DNA of 64,000 nt from Micromonospora sp. WMMA1363 (lineage in GTDB: Bacteria > Actinomycetota > Actinomycetes > Mycobacteriales > Micromonosporaceae), in the NCBI RefSeq assembly GCF_030345795.1, contig NZ_JAUALB010000001.1, forward strand, positions 5,014,001 through 5,078,000. The letters run 5' to 3'. A model generated the notes under the pieces. The model worked only from the letters and a program-made list of their open reading frames with translations. It did not search any database and was not told the origin of the DNA. Within the stretch, counting starts at the first letter, position 1; the number at the start of each line of letters is the position of its first letter. Both the position numbers and the translations under genes were made by a program. Positions 8,932 to 18,927 of the stretch are shown one piece after another.

Positions 8932-9876
8932 ACCGAGGCCTGGCGACCGGACGACGACGAGCCGCGGGGTGCCAGCGGTCCGGTGCGCGTGAAGGTACCT
9001 GCCAAGGTCAATTTGCATCTTGGGGTGGGTCCGCTGCGCCGCGACGGTTACCACGAGCTGAACACGGTCTACCACGCGATCTCCATCCACGACGAGTTGA
9101 CCGCCCGCCGCGGCGACACCCTCATTTTGACCATGGAGGGCGAGGGCGCCGGCGAGCTGGCGCTGGACGACTCCAACCTGGTCGTCCGGGCCGCGCACGC
9201 CCTCGCCGGCTACGCGGGGGTCCTCCCGCACGCCCGGCTGCACCTGCGCAAGCACATCCCACTCGCCGGCGGCCTTGCCGGGGGGAGCGCCGACGCCGCC
9301 GCGGCGCTGGTCGCGTGCGACGCGTTGTGGGGCACCGGGCTGTCCCGCGACGAGCTGGCGGGCATCGCCGCCGACCTCGGCTCCGACGTGCCGTTCTTGA
9401 TCCACGGCGGCACCGCGCTCGGTACCGGGCGGGGTGAGGCGGTCAGCCCGGTGCTGGCCCGCCCCACCTCCTGGTACTGGGTGGTAGCGATCGCCGACGG
9501 CGGCCTGTCCACTCCGGCCGCGTACCGGGAACTCGACCGGCTTCGCGACGCCGGGGCCGCCGGCACGCCCCTCGGCAGCACCGACATGCTGTTCGCCGCA
9601 CTCCGCCAGCGTGATCCCCGGGTGCTCGCCGCGGCCCTCGGCAACGACCTCCAGGACGCGGCTCTGTCCCTGCGTCCGCCCCTGGCCAACACGCTCAAAA
9701 TGGGAGAGGCGGCCGGTGCGCTCGCCGGTATCGTCTCCGGGTCCGGGCCCACCTGTGTCTTCCTGGCGTCGGACGCGGCCGACGCGGAGCGGATCGCCGT
9801 TGAACTGCGCGCCGCCGGGGTTTGCCGGGAAGCCCGCGTCGCGCACGGCCCGGTCGCCGGCGCGCGGGTTGTCTGA
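8929..9876 (+). CDS. ispE: 4-diphosphocytidyl-2-C-methyl-D-erythritol kinase
   Basis: 315 aa, GHMP kinase superfamily. IspE phosphorylates CDP-ME in the MEP pathway to isopentenyl diphosphate. The N-terminal KVPAKVNLHL strand is at about 22-31, the ATP loop PLAGGLAGGSADAA at 111-124, and the C-terminal glycine motif SGSGPTC near 280. I start at the GTG at 8929, overlapping the TGA of the preceding short frame by two bases, because coding character begins there. A leaderless GTG at 8803 would add 42 Arg/Pro/Cys-rich residues of poor codon bias and is less likely. Follows rsmA, as in many actinobacteria. Confidence 0.94.
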   Translation: MTEAWRPDDDEPRGASGPVRVKVPAKVNLHLGVGPLRRDGYHELNTVYHAISIHDELTARRGDTLILTMEGEGAGELALDDSNLVVRAAHALAGYAGVLPHARLHLRKHIPLAGGLAGGSADAAAALVACDALWGTGLSRDELAGIAADLGSDVPFLIHGGTALGTGRGEAVSPVLARPTSWYWVVAIADGGLSTPAAYRELDRLRDAGAAGTPLGSTDMLFAALRQRDPRVLAAALGNDLQDAALSLRPPLANTLKMGEAAGALAGIVSGSGPTCVFLASDAADAERIAVELRAAGVCREARVAHGPVAGARVV

Positions 9877-9975
9877 GCGCTGCCCCGATCCGGCCACCGT
9901 CGGCCGGCCTTGGTCGAAAGGACGCCGCCGGCACCGCGACGTCGCGGCTCGCGACATCGCGGTCAGCCGGAAGGA

Positions 9976-9992
9976 CCGTCCCGTCGGGACGG
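9976..9992. terminator. Small hairpin between ispE and the ABC-F gene
   Basis: CCGTCCC and GGGACGG form a 7-bp stem with a 3-nt loop in the 231-bp gap. It may be a weak terminator of ispE transcripts. I see no other element in this gap. Confidence 0.35.
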
Positions 9993-10107
9993 AGTTGATC
10001 GAGGTGGGCGGCGCGCCGTGCCGGGCGAGGGGTGGTCCGCGTACCCTTGGGCCGGGCGTCCCCAGGTGCCGGAGCCGGCACGGGACGCCCTGATCATGGG
10101 AGGTGCA

Positions 10108-11907
<1,800 letters not shown>

Positions 11908-12006
11908 CGGTCCCGTGGCGACGTGCGGGGCCGTGTGCGGCGTCACACCGGGACATGCGGGAGAATCACCGGCGACCCGCACTCGAACGTCGTTGGAGAC
12001 TCAGAG

Positions 12007-12462
12007 ATGGCCCACACCCCCGTCAACCACCCCGCGCGGCCGATCTACCGGGCGATCGGCGGGCTGACCGGTCTGTACCTGGTCGCCTTCGGCGCGCTCG
12101 GTCTCATCGCCAGCGCCGGCAACGAACTCCTCGCCCAGGACGGCACCACGGTCCTCGGCCAGGGGACGAACCTCGGTTTCTCGCTGCTCAGCGCCCTGCT
12201 CGGGGCCGCCGTGCTGGCCGGCACCGCGATCGGCCGCAACGTCGACGTGACGATCAACCAGTGGCTGGCGTACGCCCTGCTGGCCCTCAGCCTGGCCGGT
12301 CTCGCCTTCATCCGGACCGAGGCGAACATCTTCAACTTCAGCGTCGTCACCGTCGTCGTGCTGATGGTGGTCGGTCTGGTCCTTCTCATGGTCGCCATGT
12401 ACGGCAAGGTCGGCACCGACGAGGAGCAGGATGCCTGGCAGAAGGCTCGATTGGTGCTCTGA
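12007..12462 (+). CDS. DUF4383 membrane protein, copy 1
   Basis: 151 aa with four hydrophobic segments: about 20-40, 58-78, 90-107 and 118-140. It begins with the family's MAHTPVNHPARPIYR motif and carries the conserved NIFNFS motif before the last helix. Function unknown. GGAGAC lies 8 nt before the ATG. A close paralogue follows 200 bp downstream on the same strand, so the pair looks like a tandem duplication. Confidence 0.88.
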   Translation: MAHTPVNHPARPIYRAIGGLTGLYLVAFGALGLIASAGNELLAQDGTTVLGQGTNLGFSLLSALLGAAVLAGTAIGRNVDVTINQWLAYALLALSLAGLAFIRTEANIFNFSVVTVVVLMVVGLVLLMVAMYGKVGTDEEQDAWQKARLVL

Positions 12463-12659
12463 CACGGCGGCGTCCGGCACGGCCACGGTGCCAGGTCCTG
12501 TCGGCGCGGTGCCGGCCCGCCACGGACGAGCCTCGCCGTTGCTGCTGGCCTCGCGTGCTGAGCTGTGGTTCGGGTGCCGAGCACGGGCCGGATTGGGGTA
12601 CGCGCGGCCGCTCTTCGGGTGACAATTCAGATTGATGTCGTTACCCGGACGGAGGGGAC

Positions 12660-13124
12660 ATGGCGCACTTTCCAGTGAATCATCCGGCACGATCGATCTA
12701 TCGGGTCCTCGCCGGGCTGATCGGCCTCTACATCCTGGTCTTCGGTGTCTGGGGTGTCGCCCAGACGTTCGGTGACCCGCTCTTCGGCCGCGACGGCAAC
12801 TGGATACTCGGTCTGCGCACCAACCTCGCGTTCTCGTTGGCCTCGGTTCTCTTCGGGATCGTGCTCCTGGTCGGTGCGTCCCGACGGGGCAACCTCGGCC
12901 ACTACATGAATCTGACCGCCGGCATCGTCTTCCTGGTCACCAGCATCCTGATGATGTCGGTGCTGCAAACCCCGGCCAACTTCCTCAACTTCTCGATGTC
13001 GACCGTCGTCGTGTCGATGGTCTTCGGGCTGATCCTGCTCGGGACGGGCCTCTATGACAAGGTCGGCCCACAGGAGCACGCCGAGGCGGAGCGACGTAAC
13101 CGGGTCGGCGCCGAGCGGCCCTGA
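12660..13124 (+). CDS. DUF4383 membrane protein, copy 2
   Basis: 154 aa, same layout as the upstream paralogue: N-terminal MAHFPVNHPARSIYR, four hydrophobic segments and NFLNFS near 115. The Shine-Dalgarno GGAGGGG lies just before the ATG. The paralogues differ over most of the length, so the duplication is old. The gene ends one base before the convergent tetR-type gene's stop codon, leaving no room for a separate terminator. Function unknown. Confidence 0.88.
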   Translation: MAHFPVNHPARSIYRVLAGLIGLYILVFGVWGVAQTFGDPLFGRDGNWILGLRTNLAFSLASVLFGIVLLVGASRRGNLGHYMNLTAGIVFLVTSILMMSVLQTPANFLNFSMSTVVVSMVFGLILLGTGLYDKVGPQEHAEAERRNRVGAERP

Positions 13125-13811
13125 TCACCCTTTCCGGACGGTGATCAGGCCCGGCTTCGCCTCGAGGTGCGACAGGCCGTTCCAGGCCAGGTTCACCAGG
13201 TGCGCCGCCACCGTCTCCTTGCGGGGCTTGCGCACCTCCAACCACCAACGGCCGGTCAGGGCGACCATCCCCACCAGGGCCTGTGCGTAGAGCTCGGCGA
13301 GCTTCGGATCGTATCCCCGGCTGGAGAACTCGGCGCCCAGAATGTGCTCCACCTGGTGTGCGACGTCGTTCATCACGCTGCTGAAGTTGCCCGTCGCCGA
13401 CATCAACGGCGACTCCCGGACCAGCACCCGGAACCCGCTGGTCTCCTCCTCGATGTACGTGAGCAGGGTCAGCGCCGCCTGCTCCAGCAACTCGCGGGGG
13501 TGACCGGCGGTCAGCGCGGTGGTGATCCGGTCCAGTAGGCTGCGGACCTCCCGGTCCACCACCACGGCGTACAGCCCCTCCTTACCGCCGAAGTGCTCGT
13601 ACACCACCGGCTTGGAGACCCTGGCCCGGGATGCCACCTCCTCGATCGACGTGGCGTCGAACCCGCGCTCGGCGAAGATCTGCCGGGCGATCGAGATCAA
13701 CTGCTCACGCCGCTGGGCGGCCGACATGCGTACGCGGGAGGTCTTGGCGGCCGTCGCCGGGACCGCCCGGCGGCGCCGGGCACCGCCTGCACCGACCGGC
13801 GTGTCCGTCAT
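13125..13811 (-). CDS. TetR/AcrR-family transcriptional regulator
   Basis: 228 aa. The helix-turn-helix spans about 32-75 (RREQLISIARQIFAERGF then VSKPVVYEHFGGKEGLYAVV), with a C-terminal ligand-binding and dimerisation domain of about 140 residues. A basic N-terminal arm (GARRRRA) precedes it. I use the ATG at 13811 because GAGGTGA lies 6 nt upstream; the open frame extends 18 codons more. The target is unknown: the nearest upstream sequence is the desaturase remnant, and the downstream DUF4383 gene is convergent. TetR proteins usually autoregulate, but I see no obvious palindrome in the promoter. Confidence 0.92.
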   Translation of the reverse strand: MTDTPVGAGGARRRRAVPATAAKTSRVRMSAAQRREQLISIARQIFAERGFDATSIEEVASRARVSKPVVYEHFGGKEGLYAVVVDREVRSLLDRITTALTAGHPRELLEQAALTLLTYIEEETSGFRVLVRESPLMSATGNFSSVMNDVAHQVEHILGAEFSSRGYDPKLAELYAQALVGMVALTGRWWLEVRKPRKETVAAHLVNLAWNGLSHLEAKPGLITVRKG

Positions 13812-13905
13812 GTCGTCACCTCGCCGGCGCTCGGTGACGCCCTGTTGTGGGATGGAGCCGGTCACCCGGCCATACTGCCAGGTGAGGTCGGGCGGTACCG
13901 TCCGG

Positions 13906-14121
13906 TTACCGCTCGGCGCCCGGTTTCACCAGCTTGGCCGCGATCCGTTCCGACGTCGGCCACCGGACGTCCCGCGCGACCCCCAGCGTCTCGAACAGCC
14001 AGATCACCCCGGGCGGAGATGTCCACCTGTCCCGGCAGGACACCGTGCCGGGCGCTGGTCGGATCGGCGTGGTGCAGGTTGCGCCAACTCTCGCCGAACG
14101 ACAGGATCGCGGCGGTCAGAG
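13906..14121 (-). pseudogene. Remnant of a fatty acyl-CoA desaturase gene (C-terminal ~70 codons, frameshifted)
   Basis: Reading the minus strand from 14121 gives LTAAILSFGESWRNLHHADP then TSARHGVLPGQVDIS, the last histidine box and following loop of a membrane delta-9 desaturase. At a GGGG run (plus strand 14007-14010) the frame breaks. With one G removed it continues VIWLFETLGVARDVRWPTSE then RIAAKLVKPGAER and a stop at 13906-13908. Upstream of 14121 the desaturase similarity ends, so the first three quarters of the gene, including the other histidine boxes and membrane helices, are missing. It cannot encode an active enzyme. Confidence 0.8.
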
Positions 14122-14181
14122 GTTCGGCAAGATCGAAGGGATCATGAAGGAATGGCGGATGGCGGCGGGGCTGTGAGGCGC

Positions 14182-14187
14182 TAAGGT
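14182..14187 (+). promoter_or_regulatory. Possible -10 hexamer for the tRNA-Gln gene
   Basis: TAAGGT lies 32 nt before the mature tRNA 5' end. The stretch 14122-14219 between the desaturase remnant and the tRNA holds nothing else I can identify. Confidence 0.35.
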
Positions 14188-14219
14188 GTAGCGGCGGAGC
14201 AAGCACGCTTGTATCGCGA

Positions 14220-14291
14220 TCGGCCGTGGTGTAATTGGCAACACCCAAGATTTTGGCTCTTGAGTTTCAGGTTCGAATCCTGGCGGCCGAG
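14220..14291 (+). tRNA. tRNA-Gln (anticodon UUG)
   Basis: 72 nt. The acceptor stem pairs TCGGCCG (14220-14226) with CGGCCGA (14284-14290), discriminator G. The D arm is GTGT/ACAC. The anticodon stem CAAGA/TCTTG encloses the loop TTTTGGC, giving anticodon TTG. The T arm has the loop TTCGAAT. CCA is not encoded, as usual in actinobacteria. It lies just upstream of glmU, a common actinobacterial arrangement. Confidence 0.95.
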
Positions 14292-14409
14292 CTCCCCCGG
14301 AGTCGACGAGGCCCCGGCGTCGACGCGTCGATGGGGTATCCGACAATCTTCCCATGCTCTCTGGTTAGCATTGCCGCGAGACTGTCGCCGTCCCGACGGG
14401 AGCCACGTC

Positions 14410-15948
14410 GTGTCCCAGCAGCCCCAGCTCCGCACCGTCGTCGTGCTCGCCGCCGGTGAGGGCAAGCGGATGAAGTCCGCGCTGCCGAAGGTGCTGCACC
14501 CGCTGCTCGGCCGTACGCTTGTCGGTCACGTGCTGAGCGCGGCCGAGCCGCTTGCCGCGGACCGCACCGTGGTGGTGGTGGGTCATGGCGCCGACCAGGT
14601 GCGCGCCCACCTCGCCGAGATTGCTCCGCAGGCCACGCCGGTGCTCCAGGCGGAGCAGCTCGGCACCGGGCACGCGGTCCGCATCGCGCTGGACGCGGTC
14701 CCGGAGATCAGCGGTACCGTCGTTGTGATCAACGGTGACGTCCCGCTGCTGCGGCCGGAGACGGTCGGCGCGTTTGTCGAGGCGCACGAACGGGGGGCCG
14801 CCGCGGCTACCGTGCTCGCCGCGGAGGTGCCTGACCCCACTGGACTCGGCCGAGTCCTGCGCGACGTCGACGGTCGCCTCCAGCAGATCGTGGAGCAGCG
14901 CGACGCCACCCCCGCCCAGCGGGAGATCCGAGAGATCAACGCGGGAATCTACGCGTTCGACGCGGTGCGGCTGCGAGCTGCGCTCGGCAAGCTGTCCACC
15001 GACAACGACCAGGGCGAGGAGTACCTGACCGACGTCTTCGGCCTGCTGGGCTCGGCCGGCGAGCCGGTGGCCGTGCACGTGGCAGCGGACCATGTCGAGA
15101 CGCTGGGTTGTAACGACCGGGTCGAGCTGGCCGCGCTGCGGCGGCTGCTGCGCGACCGGGTCAACGAGGCCTGGATGCGGACCGGGGTCAGCCTGCTCGA
15201 CCCGGATACCACCTGGATCGACGTGACGGTGGCGTTGGACCGGGACGTCGTCGTCGACCAGAACACGCAGCTGCGGGGCTCGACGGTGGTCGGCGCCGGT
15301 GCGCTGGTGGGGCCGGACGTCACGCTGGTGGACACGGTGGTCGGGCCGGACGCCTCGGTGGTGCGCAGCCACGCGGTGGGGGCGGAGGTCGGCACGGGGG
15401 CCAGCGTCGGCCCGTACGCGTACCTGCGGCCCGCGGCGCGGTTGGCGGAGAAGGCGAAGGTCGGCACGTTCGTCGAGGTGAAGAACTCGGAAATCGGCAC
15501 CGGGTCGAAGGTGCCGCATCTGACGTACGTCGGGGACGCGACGATCGGCGAGCAGAGCAACATCGGCGCCGCGACCGTGTTCGTGAACTACGACGGGGTG
15601 AACAAGCACCGCACGGTGATCGGTAGCCACGCCCGCACCGGGGCGGACAACATGTTCGTCGCGCCGGTGGCGGTGGGCGACGGCGCGTACACGGCGGCGG
15701 GTTCGGTGATCGACCACGACGTGCCGGCCGGGGCGCTCGGGGTGGGCCGCGCGCGGCAGCGCAACATCGAAGGCTGGGTGGTCAAGCGGCGGTCCGGTAC
15801 GGCTGCGGCGGAGGCGGCGGAGCGGGCCCGGCGGGCAGCAGAGGGTGTGGCTGCGTCGGGTTCGGTGGAAAGCGAAGGTGACGCACTCCATGGGGATGCC
15901 AAGCCCGTGAGCCACGCCGTGGGCACGGGAGATACTGCAACTGAATAG
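14410..15948 (+). CDS. glmU: Bifunctional UDP-N-acetylglucosamine pyrophosphorylase / glucosamine-1-phosphate N-acetyltransferase
   Basis: 512 aa. The N-terminal uridyltransferase has the nucleotide loop [20 protein letters not shown] (about 14-33). The C-terminal part is a left-handed beta helix of hexapeptide repeats (about 270-460), with the [19 protein letters not shown] segment holding the acetyl-transfer region. GlmU makes UDP-GlcNAc for peptidoglycan. A tail of about 55 residues, rich in Ala and acidic residues, follows the helix, as in other actinobacterial GlmU. The GTG at 14410 follows GGGAG; the frame is open through the tRNA, so upstream starts are ruled out. prs follows 56 bp downstream. 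Confidence 0.96.
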   Translation: MSQQPQLRTVVVLAAGEGKRMKSALPKVLHPLLGRTLVGHVLSAAEPLAADRTVVVVGHGADQVRAHLAEIAPQATPVLQAEQLGTGHAVRIALDAVPEISGTVVVINGDVPLLRPETVGAFVEAHERGAAAATVLAAEVPDPTGLGRVLRDVDGRLQQIVEQRDATPAQREIREINAGIYAFDAVRLRAALGKLSTDNDQGEEYLTDVFGLLGSAGEPVAVHVAADHVETLGCNDRVELAALRRLLRDRVNEAWMRTGVSLLDPDTTWIDVTVALDRDVVVDQNTQLRGSTVVGAGALVGPDVTLVDTVVGPDASVVRSHAVGAEVGTGASVGPYAYLRPAARLAEKAKVGTFVEVKNSEIGTGSKVPHLTYVGDATIGEQSNIGAATVFVNYDGVNKHRTVIGSHARTGADNMFVAPVAVGDGAYTAAGSVIDHDVPAGALGVGRARQRNIEGWVVKRRSGTAAAEAAERARRAAEGVAASGSVESEGDALHGDAKPVSHAVGTGDTATE

Positions 15949-16004
15949 CCCCCGGCCCACCACCACCGCGCCGGGTACCACCGACCAACGGGAGCAGACG
16001 GGCC

Positions 16005-16985
16005 ATGGGCAGCATCGTCGCCGAAAACCGCAAGAGCCTGATGCTCTTCTCCGGACGGGGTTTTCCGGAGTTGGCCAAGGAGATCGGCGAGGTGCTCGGC
16101 GTCGCGCCGACGCCGACCGACGCCTACGAGTTCGCCAACGGCGAGATCTTCGTCCGGTTCAAGGACTCGGTACGTGGTTCGGACGCCTTCGTGGTGCAAT
16201 CGATCACACACGGCGTCAACACCTGGGTCATGGAGACCCTGATCATGATCGACGCACTGAAGCGCGGTTCGGCCAAGCGGATCACGGTCGTCCTGCCGTT
16301 CTATCCGTACTCCCGACAGGACAAGAAGCATCGCGGACGGGAGCCGATCTCTGCTCGGCTGGTCGCCGACCTACTCAAGACCGCTGGCGCGAACCGGATC
16401 CTTACCGTCGACCTGCACACCGCGCAGATCCAGGGCTTCTTCGATGGCCCGGTGGATCACCTCTTCGCGATGGACGTGCTGGCCGAGTACGTGGAGCGCC
16501 AGTACGCGGGCCGCCCGATGACGGTGGTCGCGCCGGACTCGGGCCGGGTGCGGGTGGCCGAGCGATGGACCGACCGGCTGGGCGGTTGCCCGCTGGCGTT
16601 CATCCACAAGACCCGGGATCCGTTGAAGCCGAACCAGGTGGTGGCGAACCGCGTGGTCGGCGAGGTCGAGGGCCGGGTTTGCCTGATCGTCGATGACATG
16701 ATCGACACTGGCGGCACGATTGCCCGGGCCTCCGACATCCTCCAGGAGTCGGGTGCAGCGGAGATCATCGTCGCCTCCACCCACGCGCTGCTGTCGGACC
16801 CGGCGACCGAGCGACTGAAGAACAGCCCGATCAGCGAGGTCGTGGTGACCAACACGTTGCCGCTGCCGCCGGAGAAGCAGCTCGACAAGATCACCGTCCT
16901 GTCGATCGCGCCGCTGTTGGCCCGGGCGATCCGAGAGGTGTTCGACGACGGCTCGGTGACGACGCTGTTCGGTGGCCTGAGCTGA
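16005..16985 (+). CDS. prs: Ribose-phosphate pyrophosphokinase (PRPP synthetase)
   Basis: 326 aa, class I. It makes PRPP from ribose 5-phosphate and ATP for purine, pyrimidine, His and Trp synthesis. Seen: FANGEIFVRF (about 42-51), the flexible-loop stretch FYPYSRQDKKHRGREPISAR (about 98-117), DLHTAQIQGFF with the catalytic His, and the PRPP loop VDDMIDTGGTI (about 228-238). Probably cotranscribed with glmU. It also supplies the substrate of upp at the right end of the window. The stop codon sits in the first copy of a short tandem repeat. Confidence 0.97.
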   Translation: MGSIVAENRKSLMLFSGRGFPELAKEIGEVLGVAPTPTDAYEFANGEIFVRFKDSVRGSDAFVVQSITHGVNTWVMETLIMIDALKRGSAKRITVVLPFYPYSRQDKKHRGREPISARLVADLLKTAGANRILTVDLHTAQIQGFFDGPVDHLFAMDVLAEYVERQYAGRPMTVVAPDSGRVRVAERWTDRLGGCPLAFIHKTRDPLKPNQVVANRVVGEVEGRVCLIVDDMIDTGGTIARASDILQESGAAEIIVASTHALLSDPATERLKNSPISEVVVTNTLPLPPEKQLDKITVLSIAPLLARAIREVFDDGSVTTLFGGLS

Positions 16986-17027
16986 CCTGGTCGGGCGGTG
17001 GCCTGCTGACCTGGTCGGCGGTGGCCT
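16981..17027 (+). repeat. Tandem direct repeat at the 3' end of prs
   Basis: A 24-nt unit (16981-17004) beginning with the last bases of prs is followed directly by a 23-nt copy (17005-17027) lacking one G. It is a local duplication that leaves the prs stop in copy 1. Confidence 0.75.
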
Positions 17028-17066
17028 TGGTTCGGCTGAGGTGTGCGGCCACCCCCGGCTGGACGG

Positions 17067-17094
17067 ACCCCGGGCGCGGCGGGGCGCCCGGGGT
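17067..17094. terminator. Terminator hairpin downstream of prs
   Basis: ACCCCGGGCGC (17067-17077) pairs perfectly with GCGCCCGGGGT (17084-17094) around a 6-nt loop. It ends the glmU-prs unit and precedes the rplY promoter. Confidence 0.75.
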
Positions 17095-17154
17095 GTCGGT
17101 TCGCCGTCCGGACGGTGGTGTGGGGACTGCCGAAAGCTCCGGAATCGGCTCGGG

Positions 17155-17160
17155 TAGACT
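17155..17160 (+). promoter_or_regulatory. -10 hexamer for rplY
   Basis: TAGACT, with an expected start near 17167, leaves about 165 nt of leader before rplY. This is long compared with the leaderless genes nearby. Confidence 0.45.
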
Positions 17161-17334
17161 GGTCCGGTTGCCACGGCGAGGGTGCCCGGCGGGCCGCTGA
17201 CATAGCACCGCACGGAGGCGCCGTCATCGACGCGGTGCTCCGGGCAGTCGCTCATGACGCATGAGCCCCTGCGAGCCCCTCGCCCCAGCACCGCCAGACG
17301 ACAAGCGCCGCAGCGAAACATCAGGAGTTTCCCC
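17161..17334 (+). promoter_or_regulatory. Structured leader of rplY with two alternative pairings
   Basis: AGCACCGC occurs at 17204-17211 and again at 17287-17294. GCGGTGCT at 17232-17239 is complementary to both, so two mutually exclusive stems can form. The first is extended by an inner ACGG/CCGT stem (17212-17215 with 17221-17224). The ribosome-binding site AGGAG (17323-17327) lies outside both. The rest of the gap from 16986 holds the tandem repeat, the terminator and the promoter. Confidence 0.45.
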
Positions 17335-18021
17335 GTGTCCGAGGTAAAGATCAGCGCCGAGCCCCGTACCGAGTTCGGCAAGGGTGGTGCCCGTCGTACC
17401 CGTCGGGCCGGCAAGGTGCCAGCCGTGCTGTACGGCCACGGCGAGAAGCCCAAGCACATCGCACTGCCGGCCCGTGATTTCGCCGCGGCCATCCGGCACG
17501 GCGGTGCCAACCAACTCCTCGCGATCGAGATCAGCGACGGCACCCAGGTGCTGGCGCTGCCGAAGGCGATCCAACGCGACCCGATCAAGGACACCTTCGA
17601 GCACGTGGACCTGCTGCTCGTTCGCCGAGGCGAGAAGGTCACCGTCGAGGTCCCGGTCCAGCTCGCCGGCGAGGCCGCGAAGGACACGCTGATCGTGCAT
17701 GACCACGCCACCCTGTCGGTGACCGCCGATGCCACCCGGGTGCCGGACCACCTCGAGGTCTCCATCGACGGGCTGGAGGCGGGCAACCAGGTCACTGCCG
17801 GTGACGTGAAGCTGCCGGCCGGCGTCGAGCTGGCCGTCGACCCGGAACTGCCGGTCGCCGCGGTGACCGCCGCCCCGACCGCCGAGCAGCTCGAGGCGAC
17901 GCTGCCCGAGGTCGAGGAAGCCGCCGAGGAGGCTGAGGCCGAGGTCGGCGAGGAGACCGAGGGGTCCGAGGGTGCCGAGGCGCCGACCGCGGAGAACGTC
18001 GAGGCAAAGGCCGAGGCCTGA
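17335..18021 (+). CDS. rplY: 50S ribosomal protein L25/general stress protein Ctc
   Basis: 228 aa, the long Ctc/TL5 form: an N-terminal L25 domain (about 1-92) that binds 5S rRNA, a C-terminal beta domain (about 95-185) and an acidic Glu/Ala tail (about 185-228) typical of actinobacteria. The GTG at 17335 follows AGGAG by 7 nt; an ATG at 17254 is in frame but would add 27 unconserved residues. In other bacteria Ctc is induced by stress. The long structured leader suggests regulation at the RNA level here, but this is inference. Confidence 0.95.
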   Translation: MSEVKISAEPRTEFGKGGARRTRRAGKVPAVLYGHGEKPKHIALPARDFAAAIRHGGANQLLAIEISDGTQVLALPKAIQRDPIKDTFEHVDLLLVRRGEKVTVEVPVQLAGEAAKDTLIVHDHATLSVTADATRVPDHLEVSIDGLEAGNQVTAGDVKLPAGVELAVDPELPVAAVTAAPTAEQLEATLPEVEEAAEEAEAEVGEETEGSEGAEAPTAENVEAKAEA

Positions 18022-18037
18022 TCGGTCCGCTGCGCAG

Positions 18038-18073
18038 CGACAGGCGTCCCCGGTTCCACGGGGGCGCCTGTCG
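18038..18073. terminator. Terminator hairpin between rplY and pth
   Basis: A 14-bp stem: bases 18038-18051 pair with 18060-18073 around an 8-nt loop, with one G-U pair. It lies 17 nt after the rplY stop. Confidence 0.7.
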
Positions 18074-18166
18074 GCGTATCAGGGCGGGTCGCTGGTCCGG
18101 CAGTCCGCCCCGGCGGCCGGTGACGGGCGGGTGGGGCCGCGGGGCGAGTACGGAGAGGGGCGTGCG

Positions 18167-18757
18167 GTGACGGACGAGGCGGAGTCGTGGCTGGTGGTTG
18201 GCCTGGGCAATCCGGGCCGCGAGTACGCCGGCAACCGGCACAACGTGGGCTTCATGGTGGCCGACCTGCTCGCCGAGCGGGTGGGGGCGACGTTCAGCCG
18301 ACACAAGCGGGCGGTGGCGGCGGTCGCCGAGGCGCGGTTGGGCTTCGGCGGCCCCCGGCTGGTGCTGGTCAAGCCGTTGACGTATATGAACTTGTCTGGT
18401 GGTCCGGTGGCCAGCCTGGTGCGGTTCTACAAGGTGTCGCCGGCGCAGGTGGTCGCCGTGCATGACGAGTTGGACATCCAATACGGACAGATGCGGGTGA
18501 AGTGCGGCGGTGGCGAGGGCGGGCACAACGGCCTCCGGTCGATGACGAAGTCACTGGGCACGAAGGAGTACGTCCGGGTGCGGTTCGGGATCGGCCGGCC
18601 TCCGGGGCGGCAGGATCCGGCGGACTTCGTCCTGTCCGACTTCGCGGCGGTCGAGCGCAAGGAGCTGGATTTCCTGGTGGACCGGGCCGCGGATGTGGTG
18701 GAGTCGGTCATCAGTCGGGGTGTGGAACCGACGCAGAACCTCTACCACGGGGCCTGA
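18167..18757 (+). CDS. pth: Peptidyl-tRNA hydrolase
   Basis: 196 aa. Pth frees tRNA from peptides dropped by stalled ribosomes. The N-terminal signature [20 protein letters not shown] (about 10-29) contains the catalytic His in [16 protein letters not shown] and the [13 protein letters not shown] loop with the conserved Asn/His follow. The GTG at 18167 follows GGAGAGG by 7 nt. It lies 145 bp after rplY, the usual actinobacterial pairing, but separated from it by a hairpin. Confidence 0.96.
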   Translation: MTDEAESWLVVGLGNPGREYAGNRHNVGFMVADLLAERVGATFSRHKRAVAAVAEARLGFGGPRLVLVKPLTYMNLSGGPVASLVRFYKVSPAQVVAVHDELDIQYGQMRVKCGGGEGGHNGLRSMTKSLGTKEYVRVRFGIGRPPGRQDPADFVLSDFAAVERKELDFLVDRAADVVESVISRGVEPTQNLYHGA

Positions 18758-18837
18758 TCCGGCGGCTGCTGGCAAGGCCGGGGCTTTCCGGCGCTCCGCC
18801 GAGCGGGGCGTTCGCCGCTTCGGGTGACGGGGAGCGG

Positions 18838-18843
18838 TAGTCT
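18838..18843 (+). promoter_or_regulatory. Possible -10 hexamer upstream of cysQ
   Basis: TAGTCT lies 84 nt before the cysQ ATG. It suggests a promoter separate from pth. Confidence 0.35.
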
Positions 18844-18927
18844 GCGCCTTCTGGGGCGTGGCGTGGTCGGCGACGGCCCTCGGGACGTGGCGACACGGGA
18901 TCGTGGTGCGGCGACGGGAGCAGGGTG

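Noticed and set aside
8803..9876. ispE starting at the leaderless GTG at 8803
   Set aside because: The 42 added codons have low third-position GC and another frame in the same bases looks more coding-like. The start at 8929 begins just before the conserved domain.
14209..14409. N-terminal extension of glmU through the tRNA gene
   Set aside because: The frame is open across tRNA-Gln, but the tRNA fold is clear. The GTG at 14410 has a ribosome-binding site.
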